Of a stretch of 64,000 bases of DNA, positions 48,910 through 58,114 are shown piece after piece (within the stretch, counting starts at the first letter, position 1; each line of letters begins with the position of its first letter). Source of the DNA: Candidatus Roseilinea sp. (lineage in GTDB: Bacteria; Chloroflexota; Anaerolineae; J036; Brachytrichaceae); NCBI GenBank assembly GCA_026003755.1, contig BPHV01000001.1, positions 590,393 to 654,392 on the forward strand. Direction: 5' to 3'. The notes beneath the pieces are model-generated. The model was given only the letters and a program-made list of their open reading frames with translations. It made no database searches and was not told the DNA's origin. The translations under genes and the position numbers were made by a program.

Positions 48910-50642
48910 CGGCATGCTCCGCCGACGTGAAAGTAAGCCAGATAAGACCCCACCTTCAATGGCGCGGAATAACATCGGCCCAATAATGCGGTTAATGTAG
49001 GATCGCGCGTGATGTGGGTGTAGCGGCCGTCTTCTTTGGTGGTCAGCACAAAGGCGGCCGGTGGGTCGTTCTTGATCCGCTCGATGATTGGCTGGGCGGT
49101 ACAGGTGGGGCAGGCCAGCAGCTCTACGACGAAATCGCCGTCGCGTTGCGCCGCCCATAGAATTTCTTTGGGGGCGATCAATCGGTCGTGTGGGGCGGTT
49201 CTGGAGGCGATGATGGCGCCGATCTCGCTGCCGCCGCGCCGGCCATATTCGTAGATGGTGGCATAGTCGGCGGTGGTCTGGGTGGCAGTGGTCACCGTCC
49301 AGCCGGCCAGGCTGAAGGCAACGGCGCCGGCCAGCAGCGCCGGTCGGACGCGTCGCAGCGCCAACCCGCATATCAGCACTGCTAGCCCAAGTGGAATCAC
49401 CAGCGCGATGACTTGCAACTGCGCGCCGAAGCGTAGTCGCGTCAACAAGTCGTTCGTCTCGAAGGTGAGCGCATACTGCGGCAGCAATGGGTCTGGCAAG
49501 ACCCACGCAAAAAACAACGCGCATGCTGCGGTAGTGGCCAGAATAGCGCCTCGAGGACGTGCAGACTGCCACAACGCCTTGAATGTCGGGCTTTCGGCCA
49601 GCGCCAGGCTGACCAGGATCAACATGCCTAAAAATACCGGGTAGTGGTAGCGCGGGAAGCCCATCGGCAGTTCGTTGCCGGCGCTGTAAAGCACCATGCC
49701 GAGCAGGCTGAAAAGCAGCAAGGCGTCGGCGTAACCGATTGCTGCGCCGCGCGCCATTTGTCTGATGCGATGCACAACGACGATCAGCCAGGCTGCGACG
49801 AACGGGATGCCGATCCAGACACTGGTGATGCCGCCGCCCATGAGGATGCGCGAGATGGCGCGTGGTATTCCGCTGTTGGCCACTTGCACTCTGGCGATGG
49901 ATGGCCACAGCGCCTCGAGGGGGAATTGGCTCCATGCGATGAAGAGCAGAAAGCTGAGGGCAAAGCTTAAGCTACCTAGGGCCAAGCCCATCAGCGCGCT
50001 GGCCACACGCCGGCGCCGTAGCAGTGTCACGATCAGCAACGCCACCCCCAATAGCAGGGTTGAGGGCAACCATTTGATCCAAAGGAGCAGCGCCCAACTT
50101 AAGCCAATCCATACAATGCGTTGTATTGAAGGCGCATCCTCGGTCATGCTGAGCGCCAGCAGTAGCGCTGCCATGCCGAGCGGGAACAGGGTGTTGTCAA
50201 TGTCAAGCAGCAGGCTGCCCTGCAGCGCCAGCGGATGGATCGCCCAGATCGAGGCAGCGATGAGGCCGGCGCGCCGGGCGCGCGCCACATCCGCGCTGAG
50301 CGCCAAGCAGGTCATGGGCAACAGCCACAGCACGGACAGGAAGCTCAACCCGCCGACCAGCCGCATGGCCGGCAGCGTGTAACCGAATGCCTGCGTCGCC
50401 AGGCTGCCCAATGCGATGTAGAGCGGTGGATGGGGAATGGCTATTGCGCTCCAGGCGCCGCGCGCAATGCGCGCGAAATCCTGGGCGAAGACAACCTCAT
50501 CGGTGTAGATCAGCTTGTCCCGAGATAGGACAAAGATCAACGCATACAGCCCTGTCAGTGCTGCCAGCGCCGGCCAGATTGGCCTGCCGTAAAGCGCGCG
50601 GAGTCTCGCCACCCAAAGGCTCTTCATACGTCTGTCAGGCAA
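48906..50642 (-). CDS. GT-C/PMT-type membrane glycosyltransferase, copy 2
   Basis: 578 residues, about 11 membrane spans. First loop: IYTDEVVFAQDFARIARGAW with an acidic T-D-E, then IPHPPLYIALGSLA; LDIDNTLFPLGMAALLLALS and LPMGFPRYHYPVFLGMLILV correspond to the same places in copy 1. The soluble C-terminal domain contains RTAPHDRLIAPKEILWAAQR. Overlaps copy 1 by four bases and follows the GT2 gene by 15 bases. The pair probably arose by duplication and may act on different acceptors or as a pair. Confidence 0.85.
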   Translation of the reverse strand: MPDRRMKSLWVARLRALYGRPIWPALAALTGLYALIFVLSRDKLIYTDEVVFAQDFARIARGAWSAIAIPHPPLYIALGSLATQAFGYTLPAMRLVGGLSFLSVLWLLPMTCLALSADVARARRAGLIAASIWAIHPLALQGSLLLDIDNTLFPLGMAALLLALSMTEDAPSIQRIVWIGLSWALLLWIKWLPSTLLLGVALLIVTLLRRRRVASALMGLALGSLSFALSFLLFIAWSQFPLEALWPSIARVQVANSGIPRAISRILMGGGITSVWIGIPFVAAWLIVVVHRIRQMARGAAIGYADALLLFSLLGMVLYSAGNELPMGFPRYHYPVFLGMLILVSLALAESPTFKALWQSARPRGAILATTAACALFFAWVLPDPLLPQYALTFETNDLLTRLRFGAQLQVIALVIPLGLAVLICGLALRRVRPALLAGAVAFSLAGWTVTTATQTTADYATIYEYGRRGGSEIGAIIASRTAPHDRLIAPKEILWAAQRDGDFVVELLACPTCTAQPIIERIKNDPPAAFVLTTKEDGRYTHITRDPTLTALLGRCYSAPLKVGSYLAYFHVGGACR

Positions 50643-50657
50643 AAGAGGAACTGAAAG

Positions 50658-51359
50658 CTACTTGAACCTGTAGCTGAGAATCAGGCCGATCATGCGCAGC
50701 CCGGTGCGCAGTGCGCCTTTAAAGTTGCCGGTGATCTTGGACTCGCCCACACGCCCACGATAGTTGACCGGCACTTCAATGACCCGGATGCCGGCGCGCA
50801 AAGCCAGAATCACCATCTCGGGCAGGAAGTGAGATTTGCCAACGGTGAAATGATCCTGAATGCGTTCAAGCGCCGAACGGTGGATCAGGCGCAACGTGCA
50901 GCCGCAGTCGCTGAGCGAAGGGCCGTTATAGAGCAACTGCAGCATCTTGGCGACCGCCCAGTTACCCACGCGCAGAAACCAGCCCATGTTGGCTTCCTTC
51001 CAGATCATCTCGCGGGTGGTGCGTGTGCCGCACACCATCTCAAAGTCCTCGGCGTAGGCGAGCAGCTTCAGCACGTCGCGGCCCACGAACGTGCCGTCTG
51101 GCTCAGCCAGGATGACCAGATCGCCGGTCGCTTCACGCATGCCACGTCGTAGCGCATAACCGTAGCCCTGTTGGGTTTCGAGCACGACGCGGGCCGGCGT
51201 TTTTGCCGCCTCCTCGGCTGTGCGATCGCGCGAGTTGTTGTTGACCACGATTACTTCATCCACCACGCCTGGAATCCAGAAATCCTCCACAGCCTGGCGG
51301 ATGTATTGTTCTTCGTTGTAGGCCGGGAAGATCACACTCACGCGTCTGCCGTTATACAT
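50658..51359 (-). CDS. Glycosyltransferase family 2 (polyprenyl-phosphate sugar synthase-like)
   Basis: 233 residues. GT-A fold: VSVIFPAYNEEQYIRQAVED, EVIVVNNNSRDRTAEEA, YGYALRRGMREATGDLVILA-E-P-D-G-T (the D-x-D-like metal site appears as EPDG), FEMVCGTRTTR, and KSHFLPEMVILALRAGIRVI. The shape fits DPM/ArnC-like synthases, which load a sugar onto polyprenyl phosphate for use by GT-C enzymes. Its next-door GT-C pair supports that. It overlaps the methyltransferase gene by eight bases. Confidence 0.92.
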   Translation of the reverse strand: MYNGRRVSVIFPAYNEEQYIRQAVEDFWIPGVVDEVIVVNNNSRDRTAEEAAKTPARVVLETQQGYGYALRRGMREATGDLVILAEPDGTFVGRDVLKLLAYAEDFEMVCGTRTTREMIWKEANMGWFLRVGNWAVAKMLQLLYNGPSLSDCGCTLRLIHRSALERIQDHFTVGKSHFLPEMVILALRAGIRVIEVPVNYRGRVGESKITGNFKGALRTGLRMIGLILSYRFK

Positions 51360-52032
51360 GGTGTTCCCTCGATGATGAATCTGGTTTTTGTGCGACGATC
51401 AGCATTTGGCCAGCAAATGGTTTGAACGGCGATGCCAGATATAGGCGAATCAACCAGGCCGGCACAGCCATATTAAGGCCACGCATGCTGTAGGGCAAGA
51501 AGCGCGGCATGACTTTCTCGATGCGGAATCCCTGAGCGCGCAACAGGTTGGGGAGCGAGATGTGAGTGAAGATAGAACGATGTGTGTAATCATCGAAATA
51601 GCGGCGATAGGCGTAGTAAAAGTTGGGCTGAATGATGATCAGCCGTCCGAGCGAGCGAAGATGATGATAGATTTCTTCAGCCAAAGTCAATACCACGTTC
51701 AGCTCGAAATGCTCCAGCAGGTTCGACGCCAGGATGACGTCAAATTGTTGATCGCCCAGACAGGCGAGGCCGGTGGAGAGATCGTGGAGGAGGACCTCCA
51801 CGTCTGGAGCAGCAAATTCCGGCGTGCGTTCCCAGAGATCAATAGCGACCTTGCGGGCCGCCCGTGTGTGGTTGATCCAATAGCAGTATCCTGCGCCCAA
51901 CTCGAGTACGTGACCGTTGGCTGGGATGTAGGGGGATACGAAAGCGCTTATCACCTCCCACACGCCGGCGCGGGCCGGGTGCGCAGTCAGGTGCGCTGCA
52001 TGATAGGCTTGGCGATAGGTTCGTTCGTTCAT
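51352..52032 (-). CDS. SAM-dependent methyltransferase (class I)
   Basis: 226 residues from ATG 52032, which overlaps the upstream stop (ATGA); the longer frame has no conserved start. SAM motif HVLELGAGYCYWINHTRAAR, then VAIDLWERTPEF, FDVILASNLLEHFELNVVLT (motif II/post-II) and LIIIQPNFYYAYRRYFDDYT. Similar proteins methylate sugars or lipids in glycan clusters; the target is unknown. The last residues (PFAGQMLIVAQKPDS) are typical of type 11-like enzymes. Confidence 0.9.
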   Translation of the reverse strand: MNERTYRQAYHAAHLTAHPARAGVWEVISAFVSPYIPANGHVLELGAGYCYWINHTRAARKVAIDLWERTPEFAAPDVEVLLHDLSTGLACLGDQQFDVILASNLLEHFELNVVLTLAEEIYHHLRSLGRLIIIQPNFYYAYRRYFDDYTHRSIFTHISLPNLLRAQGFRIEKVMPRFLPYSMRGLNMAVPAWLIRLYLASPFKPFAGQMLIVAQKPDSSSREHHV

Positions 52033-52550
52033 GGCTGCTTGGCTCGTTCTCGTATTGCAGTGCGCAGGGCGCAGGCGACACATTCTTGTTGCGCCTCGCT
52101 CAACTCCGGATAGATCGGCAACGACAAGACTTCCTGCGCGGCGGCCTCGGTATGCGGCAAGTCGCCGGCCCGATAGCCGAGGCCGGCAAAACTCTTTTGC
52201 AAGTGCAGCGGGATTGGGTAGTGAATACCGGTCTCGATGCCTTGGGCGGCTAGATATGCCTGTACCTCAGCGCGATGTGGCACCCGTATCACAAAGAGGT
52301 GCCACACCGGCTCGCGATCCGTAGGCACAAACGGCAGCCCGATGGGCATGTCGGCCAGTAGCTCTAGGTACCGCTGAGCAATCACTTGACGGCGGGCTGT
52401 CCAATCAGGCAAATGGCGCAACTTGACGCGCAAAACCGCAGCTTGCAAGGTATCCAACCGCTCGCCATAGCCGACCTGATCGTGTTCGTACTTGGCGCGC
52501 TTGCTGTCTGGTCTGATGGCGCGCCCATGATCACGCAGCGTGGTGACCAA
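52029..52550 (-). pseudogene. DegT/DnrJ/EryC1 aminotransferase, C-terminal part only
   Basis: The frame reads LRDHGRAIRPDSKRAKYEHD, QVGYGERLDTLQAAVLRVKL, FVPTDREPVWHLFVIRVPHR, and GIETGIHYPIPLHLQKSFAG, all in the C-terminal half of DegT-fold sugar aminotransferases. The PLP Lys domain (about 200 residues) is absent. The open frame continues upstream directly into glycosyltransferase sequence (YIITSDADDSYDFGNIEP), with the shared word L-x-x-x-L-R-D-H-G at the join. A deletion or misassembly fused the two genes. Confidence 0.85.
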
Positions 52551-52875
52551 TGGCTCGATGTTGCCAAAATCGTAGCTGTCGTCGGCGTCACTCGTGATGA
52601 TGTATTGGCCGCACGCGCCTCGCCGTCGCCGATGAACGCGCTATCATAGCCGCGCGCGCCGGTCTGCTCGGCGATCTGCGGTGAGCCGTCAGTGCTGCCG
52701 TTGTCGGCGACGATTACTTCGCCGCAGATGTTCAGCCTATCCAGCGCAGCGCGAGATTCCCTTACACAGGTACCCACTGTTTGCGCCTAGTTGTGGCAGA
52801 GCATGACAATTGACAACAACACTGGCTCACAGGGTTGATCGTCGTCGCGATGCGATTGGTGTGTGGTCTGGGGCA
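52545..52875 (-). pseudogene. Glycosyltransferase family 2, N-terminal part with stop and frameshift
   Basis: Begins at ATG 52875 (MPQTTHQSHRDDDQPCEPVL, LSIVMLCHN) followed by an in-frame TAG near 52789, then AQTVGTCVRESRAALDRLNI, CGEVIVADNGSTDGSPQIAE and GYDSAFIG. A 1-nt shift near 52620 leads to ACGQYIITSDADDSYDFGNI, which ends in the DegT-derived frame. GT2 enzymes of this type keep D-A-D-D-S-Y-D-F for metal and donor binding. The catalytic C-terminal half is missing. The start overlaps the end of the GT4 gene at 52827. Confidence 0.85.
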
Positions 52876-54020
52876 TGGCGATGTCCTGATTGCTCGAGAA
52901 CGTGCTCGTAGACTGCGCGCGTGCGTTTGGCAATGGCGCTCCAGGCGAATTCCTGCGCATAGCGCCTGAGTCCATTGACGAGTTCCTGGTTGAGTCGTTG
53001 GTTTTGTGTCACTTCGAGGATGGCATGCGCAAGCGCTGCAGCGTCCCCAGACGGGAATAGTACCAGGCCGGGGCAAAAGCTGGCCAGTTCAACGTGCGCC
53101 GGCACATCTGAGACAATCAGGGGCGCGTGCTGATAGGCAGCGCCGCTGACGACTGAATAGGATGAATCAACCTGCGTGTACGGATAGATCAGCACGTTGC
53201 AGGCGTCGATGTGAGCAGGCAAGTTGGAGGATGGCACAAAGCCGGTGATTCTGACGCGCGACTGGAGACTGGATCGGGCGATCTCACGTTCGATAGCTGC
53301 CAATGCCGCACGATCGGCTTCGCGGCGCAAGCCACCGGCGATGAGCAGACAATACGACTCGGGCAACTGCCGCAGCGCTGCCAGCGCAGTTAAATGTCCT
53401 TTGGCAGGGGTAATGTAGCCGGGTTGGCCGATGACGATTTTGTCCTCCCAGCCCCAGGCAGTGCGCAAGGCGGCGCCACCGGCAGGTGACGCCACTACGG
53501 GTACGCCGGCCGGAATCACGTGAATCTGATTCGGCGGGATGCCGCGCCTGACCAGATGCTCCTTCAAATGCGCGCTGAGGACGATGATCGCGCCCGCGAT
53601 CTTGAACATGCCATAGTTCAGGTATCTGGCATACGGCCCAAGCCAGCGTTTGTACATCTCCCATTTCACGCGACGTAGCAGATGGCCGACGCCGGCACCG
53701 GGTATGCTGAATGGGCCGTCGAAGCTGACATGACGCGTGATGACCAGCGGCTTGTCAATCGGGGCCACGAGTGCGGGATAGTAATTGCGCCACGGCAGCC
53801 GATATCCGAAGAAGGAATATTCGTGCTGGATGTGCGCGATATCGCCCTCGTTCATGCGCCGGCCCCATGCCGTATAGTCGCTGCGCGGGTGGGGGCGATG
53901 ATCGAATGGCGTCACCGATACGGCCACATCGCCGAGACTGTTCAGGGCCTCGACCAGATGGGCGCTGTAATCGGCAATCCCACAGCGCACCTGCCAGGAG
54001 GTGAACATCGATACGCGCAT
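52827..54020 (-). CDS. Glycosyltransferase family 4
   Basis: 397 residues. N-terminal VSMFTSWQVRCGIADYSAHL, HIQHEYSFFGYRLPWRNYYP and VLSAHLKEHLVRRGIPPNQI; donor domain IVIGQPGYITPAKGHLTALA, RVRITGFVPSSNLPAHIDAC, VLIYPYTQVDSSYSVVSGAA, with the second Glu region altered (L-I-V-S-D-V-P-A-H-V-E-L). GT-B fold, retaining enzyme working on the cytoplasmic side. The last 30 residues (HRHAPDHTPIASRRRST) are not conserved and overlap the start of the broken GT2 gene. Three bases separate it from the upstream GT2 gene. Confidence 0.92.
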   Translation of the reverse strand: MRVSMFTSWQVRCGIADYSAHLVEALNSLGDVAVSVTPFDHRPHPRSDYTAWGRRMNEGDIAHIQHEYSFFGYRLPWRNYYPALVAPIDKPLVITRHVSFDGPFSIPGAGVGHLLRRVKWEMYKRWLGPYARYLNYGMFKIAGAIIVLSAHLKEHLVRRGIPPNQIHVIPAGVPVVASPAGGAALRTAWGWEDKIVIGQPGYITPAKGHLTALAALRQLPESYCLLIAGGLRREADRAALAAIEREIARSSLQSRVRITGFVPSSNLPAHIDACNVLIYPYTQVDSSYSVVSGAAYQHAPLIVSDVPAHVELASFCPGLVLFPSGDAAALAHAILEVTQNQRLNQELVNGLRRYAQEFAWSAIAKRTRAVYEHVLEQSGHRHAPDHTPIASRRRSTL

Positions 54021-54023
54021 AGT

Positions 54024-54998
54024 TCAGTGCGATCCTGTTGGCGGCGGCAGCGCCGTGAACACGTTCGCCAGCATACGCCGATGGAACTGCTGCGAGGTGG
54101 TATCGCGCTTAAGGGTGGCCGCTGTGATCAAGGCAAGTTCTTTCGTTGCCAGCAAGCATTGTATGACGGCGTGTGCGATCGGGCCATGGTGTTTGGCGTA
54201 GTAATAACGCCGGCTGTTCTGGCCGGCGCGGTATGCCAGCTCAGATACGGATCGGCTGGTGCTTTGCCAATAGTGCACCACACGTGCGCCGGGCACGTAG
54301 TACACAGAGAAGCCGGCATCGCCGATGCGTTTGCACCAGTCAATGTCTTCGTAGTACGCAAACAGGTTTGGATCGAGTCCCCCAACGGAGACGTAAGCCT
54401 CACGCCGCACCAGCAATGCTGCACCCGATACTTCTCCCACCTTTGCGATGGCGTTGTAGTCGCGCCCGGCCTGCCTGTAGAAGTCGCGTTTCCATAGCCG
54501 GTACAGCCGGGTCATGCTCATGATCGGGGTCCACATGGAGGGCAATGGTCGGCCGGAAGGCTGAAGTGAGCCATCGGCGTTTAGCAGCATCGGGCCGCAC
54601 GCGCCGGCATCGGGATGCGCATCCATGAACGCGATGAGGGTCTGCAAGGCGTCTGGTTGAATCTCGGTGTCGGAGTTCAAGAGCATCATATAGCGCCCGC
54701 GCGCGGTGCGCAGCCCAACGTTGTTGCCGCGCGAGAATCCCAGATTGCTGGCGTTGACGATGATGTGAACGTCGGGCGTGGCTTGCCTGAGGGCCGTCAC
54801 CGTGCCATCAGTGGATGCGTTGTCGACGACGACTATCTCGACTGTGTAGGGCGTGCGCTCGGCATCGGCGATGACCGACTGCACGCAGGCGCAGGTGAGA
54901 TCGCGCGTGTTGTAAGTGAGGATGATCACCGATAGATCAACGGAGGTGTTGGCCGAGGCGGGGATGAACATGGTCGGTAAGCTGTCAGACGACGGCAA
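54024..54998 (-). CDS. Glycosyltransferase family 2 (rhamnosyltransferase-like)
   Basis: 324 residues; Met10 (54971) is an alternative start that keeps the overlap with the methyltransferase gene shorter. GT-A motifs: VDLSVIILTYNTRDLTCACV, VEIVVVDNASTDGTVTALRQ, FSRGNNVGLRTARGRYMMLL-N-S-D-T (D-x-D-like), AGACGPMLLNADGSLQPSGR, GAALLVRREAYVSVGGLDPN, and FAYYEDIDWCKRIGDAGFSV with the E-D-x-D catalytic region. Such enzymes add rhamnose or similar sugars. Paralogous to 55617-56543. Confidence 0.94.
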   Translation of the reverse strand: MPSSDSLPTMFIPASANTSVDLSVIILTYNTRDLTCACVQSVIADAERTPYTVEIVVVDNASTDGTVTALRQATPDVHIIVNASNLGFSRGNNVGLRTARGRYMMLLNSDTEIQPDALQTLIAFMDAHPDAGACGPMLLNADGSLQPSGRPLPSMWTPIMSMTRLYRLWKRDFYRQAGRDYNAIAKVGEVSGAALLVRREAYVSVGGLDPNLFAYYEDIDWCKRIGDAGFSVYYVPGARVVHYWQSTSRSVSELAYRAGQNSRRYYYAKHHGPIAHAVIQCLLATKELALITAATLKRDTTSQQFHRRMLANVFTALPPPTGSH

Positions 54999-55620
54999 GA
55001 TTGAGCACGATTTGAATGCCGTTGAGCGTCGGCAGAAAGCGGACGAAGCGGGGCTTGTAAACCGTGGCCTCGGCCACGATGCGGTATCCGCAGTTCAGCG
55101 CCATTTGCTTTGCAGAGCGCCGAGTGAACCAGCGCAGGTGCGTGCGATCCATCAGATAGCCATCGGTGTAATCGAACCGTCCGCGTAGCAAGTTCAGCCG
55201 GGCGGTCCAGTGCGCGATGTTGGGGACAGAGAGTAACACGCGCCCGCCATCTGCAAGCAGCTGGCGCATGTCGCGCAGCACGGCCCAGGGATCGACCAAG
55301 TGCTCCAAGACATCGGCGAAGATAATCGCGTCGAAAGGCGCGGCCTGTTGAAGCTCCGTAACGATGGCCGGGTCTTCAATGCTGCCGATCCACAGGCGCG
55401 TGAAGGCGCTCTGGCTGTTGATGGCGGCGGCTGGCACGACCTCGACGCCGAAAGTAGTGCACTGTTTGTGCTGCGCCAGCCACCGGCTGATCACACCGTC
55501 TCCGGGGCCGACTTCCAGCGTCCGCGACCCTGACTCAACCCAGCCGGCGATGATGGTGCGCGGATTGTTGCGATCGTTGGGTTTGAAGGCGCCACCATAA
55601 AGCGCATGCGCGGCAGTCAC
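54985..55620 (-). CDS. SAM-dependent methyltransferase (class I)
   Basis: 211 residues. SAM motif SRTLEVGPGDGVISRWLAQH, acidic VEVVPAAAI, FDAIIFADVLEHLVDPWAVL, GGRVLLSVPNIAHWTARLNL, RGRFDYTDGYLMDRTHLRWF-T. This pattern is common in methyltransferases of surface-glycan clusters, often beside rhamnosyltransferases. It overlaps both neighbours by a few bases (54985-54998 and 55617-55620), so translation is coupled. Confidence 0.92.
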   Translation of the reverse strand: MTAAHALYGGAFKPNDRNNPRTIIAGWVESGSRTLEVGPGDGVISRWLAQHKQCTTFGVEVVPAAAINSQSAFTRLWIGSIEDPAIVTELQQAAPFDAIIFADVLEHLVDPWAVLRDMRQLLADGGRVLLSVPNIAHWTARLNLLRGRFDYTDGYLMDRTHLRWFTRRSAKQMALNCGYRIVAEATVYKPRFVRFLPTLNGIQIVLNLAVV

Positions 55621-56543
55621 AGCGGCATTATATCCGGAGCGCAGGCCGGCATTTCGAGTGCGATCAACTGTCTATAGATGTTGCGCACCTGGGGATTGCG
55701 GGATGCCCACAGGCGAGGCAACAGGGCGAGCCGAGTTGCCAGCCGGATGCGGCGCTGTTGGGAGGCGGGGTAATGGCAGGCGCAGAACTGGTAGAAGCCG
55801 CGATACATGTGAATGGTCCGGTCATCCAGCGGGCTTTGGTTTTCGAGGTGCACCACGGTGGCGGCAGGGTCGAAGAGAATCTGCCAGCCGGCCTGTTTCA
55901 TGCGCCAGCACCACTCCAGGTCTTCGCCATACAGGCCGGGGAACATCTTGGCGTTGTAAAAGCCAACCTGGCGCGCGGCTTCGGCCCGCACGATCAGGCA
56001 GGCGCCGGTCAACCAGTCTACAGACATGACTGTGTCATGCGGGCCGGCCAGGTAGAAGCGTCGTCCAATCCAACGATTGCCGCGCAGCGCCTGCCATAAG
56101 CCCGCAGCTTCAAGGAAGTGGGTGAGTGGGGTGGGGAAGTTGCGGCACGAAGGCTGAAGGGCGCCGTTGGCGCGCACGAGTCGCGGGCCGGCTATGCCGG
56201 CATCGGGATGCTGGTCCATGAAAGCGACCAGCTCGGCCAGCGCACCGGGCTGGACGAGCGTGTCGGAGTTGAGTGGCATCAGATACCGGCCGATGGCGCG
56301 TTCCAGCATCTGGTTCTGGTTAGCCGAGAAGCCCAACGGACGCTCGTTTTGAATCAGGCGCGCGTTGGGATGCGCTTGAACCATCTCGCGAATTGCGCCG
56401 GCGTCGTCGCCCGTGTTGTTGACGATCCACGTTTCGACGGACAAAGGCGCTGCGGTGGCGGCGATAGATTGCAGGCACGCACGCAGCAGGTCTGGCGTGC
56501 GATGGTTAATTATGCAAATGCTAAGGTCGACTGCACCTGTCAT
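55617..56543 (-). CDS. Glycosyltransferase family 2 (rhamnosyltransferase-like)
   Basis: 308 residues. VDLSICIINHRTPDLLRACL, VETWIVNNTGDDAGAIREMV, LGFSANQNQMLERAIGRYLM-P-L-N-S-D-T, AGIAGPRLVRANGALQPSCR, DWLTGACLIVRAEAARQVGF, LYGEDLEWCWRMKQAGWQIL. Same architecture as the gene at 54024-54998. It precedes the methyltransferase with which it overlaps. Upstream (56544-56653) there is a 110-base gap, so a promoter may lie there. Confidence 0.93.
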   Translation of the reverse strand: MTGAVDLSICIINHRTPDLLRACLQSIAATAAPLSVETWIVNNTGDDAGAIREMVQAHPNARLIQNERPLGFSANQNQMLERAIGRYLMPLNSDTLVQPGALAELVAFMDQHPDAGIAGPRLVRANGALQPSCRNFPTPLTHFLEAAGLWQALRGNRWIGRRFYLAGPHDTVMSVDWLTGACLIVRAEAARQVGFYNAKMFPGLYGEDLEWCWRMKQAGWQILFDPAATVVHLENQSPLDDRTIHMYRGFYQFCACHYPASQQRRIRLATRLALLPRLWASRNPQVRNIYRQLIALEMPACAPDIMPL

Positions 56544-56653
56544 ACTTTTGCCGCGATGGCAATCAAGCTGTCGCCTCGCCCAATCGCGTTACCCACACGA
56601 GATAGGGCTCCTAAGATTTTAGAGATTTAACGGGATTTGGGTGACGGTGAATA

Positions 56654-57341
56654 TTAGGTTCGACAGTCAGGCGCAATACACGAAAGCCTGTTTCTCTCCA
56701 ACATGCGCGTTAGCGTTAACGGTGTAAGGTGCCAGAGATGTTGATCTGGCAGTAGCCCGGCCCAGCGATCGCGCATCACTTGCGACATTCAAAGAGGCGA
56801 AGTTGGGCACGCCCACCAGTAATGCGCCGTCGTTGGCCAGAATGCGGTACACCTCGTGCAATGTGCCCAACGGATCAGGCATGTGTTCAAGCGTGTGATT
56901 GAGCACCACAATATCGAATTCTCCTGTTCGGTATTGCAACTCTTGCAGCACACCCGTTCTCACATCTAAGCCTTGTGACCGCGCAAATGCTGTTGCCCAT
57001 TCCGAAATGTCGCAGCCATGCGCGCTGTAACCGCGTTCAAGCGCCACTTTGAGCAGCAATCCCGGGCCACAACCGATGTCCAATAGCTTCCCGCTTGCCT
57101 TGAACGGCTGCAGCCGATCGAGTGTGCTGGCAAACATTTTTAAGAAAGCAGCCTGTTCAGGTAGGTATAAGTTGCGGCGCGTGAAGTAGTCTTCTCCATA
57201 TTGCTTTGGATCAGGATGGCTGCTCTCGAATTGGCTGGCCGATCTTGTGCGCACCAGCCCGCAACCCGTGCACTGCTCGATTGGCCCGAACAAGGGCCGC
57301 GTGGTTGTTGCTTGGCACAAAGGACACAGAGAAGTAATCAT
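56654..57341 (-). pseudogene. SAM-dependent methyltransferase with C-terminal frameshift
   Basis: Residues 1-175 are intact: a zinc-ribbon-like start CPLCQATTTRPLF with C-x-x-C and QCTGCGLV, then KLLDIGCGPGLLLKVALERG, DIVVLNHTLEHMPDPLGTLH and LLVGVPNFASLN. The open frame then reads unconserved residues to 56667. Shifting by one base near 56777-56783 restores VMRDRWAGLLPDQHLWHLTP and LTLTRMLERNRLSCIA, the usual continuation, ending at TAA 56654-56656. Even so it stops early for the family. Overlaps the upstream GT2 gene by four bases. Confidence 0.85.
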
Positions 57342-58111
57342 GACACCTTACCATGGTCCTGCAGATACCAGTAGCTCCACAGCTTTGCGCGAGTGATGAA
57401 GTAGTAGGTTGCCATCAGGATCGCCAGAATCAAGCCGTGTCCGCCATCGCGAAAGCCTTGCAGTCGCACATACTGGCCAAGAAACGCGCGTAATGCGCCG
57501 GCCAGCGCATGGCTCAACCTCACGCGTCGGCCAGCCTTGAACATCTCCTCGGCTTCAATCTCCGTATAAGTGTTGAGCTTGTCGAGAAATTTGCGGATGC
57601 TGGTATGGGAGTAATGCAATATCGGGCTGTATAAATCGCCAATTGCCCCGCGCAGATGTAGACTTTCATGCACAGCTCCCCGCCAGGTGGCGCAGCCGGC
57701 GCGATACAGACGAATAGGACGTTGATGGGGCCACGATCCGTAGTTCACAAATTTGCCGAACATCCAGTCTTTAATGGGAATTCTAAACGCCTGAAAAGTT
57801 TGATCATTGGCCGATTTAGACAGCATTCTCTGAATTTCGTTTCGCAGTGCTTCAGAGACACGTTCATCAGCATCGAGGGCCAAGATCCAGTCAGTTGTGA
57901 CCAGAGAGTCGGCAAAATTGCGTTGATCCGCGTAGCCGGTCCATTCATGAAAAAAGACTTTGTCGGTGTAACGGCGCGCAATGGCGCAGGTTTCATCTGT
58001 GCTGCCAGAGTCAGCAACGACGATTTCGTTGGCCCAAGTAACGCTTTCCAGGCATTCTACAATGTTGTCCGCTTCGTTTTTGGCGATGATCGTGACGGCA
58101 AGAGTCTGCAT
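57338..58111 (-). CDS. Glycosyltransferase family 2 (WaaE/KdtX-like)
   Basis: 257 residues. LAVTIIAKNEADNIVECLES, NEIVVADSGSTDETCAIARR, DQRNFADSLVTTDWILALDA-D-E-R-V-S, and RPIRLYRAGCATWRGAVHES. This is the short WaaE-type GT2 that adds glucose or heptose-linked residues in LPS cores and other surface glycans. A C-terminal hydrophobic pair (AGALRAFLGQYVRLQGFRDG, LILAILMATYYFITRAKLWS) suggests membrane attachment. Three bases from the FkbM gene upstream. Confidence 0.93.
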   Translation of the reverse strand: MQTLAVTIIAKNEADNIVECLESVTWANEIVVADSGSTDETCAIARRYTDKVFFHEWTGYADQRNFADSLVTTDWILALDADERVSEALRNEIQRMLSKSANDQTFQAFRIPIKDWMFGKFVNYGSWPHQRPIRLYRAGCATWRGAVHESLHLRGAIGDLYSPILHYSHTSIRKFLDKLNTYTEIEAEEMFKAGRRVRLSHALAGALRAFLGQYVRLQGFRDGGHGLILAILMATYYFITRAKLWSYWYLQDHGKVS

Positions 58112-58114
58112 ATC

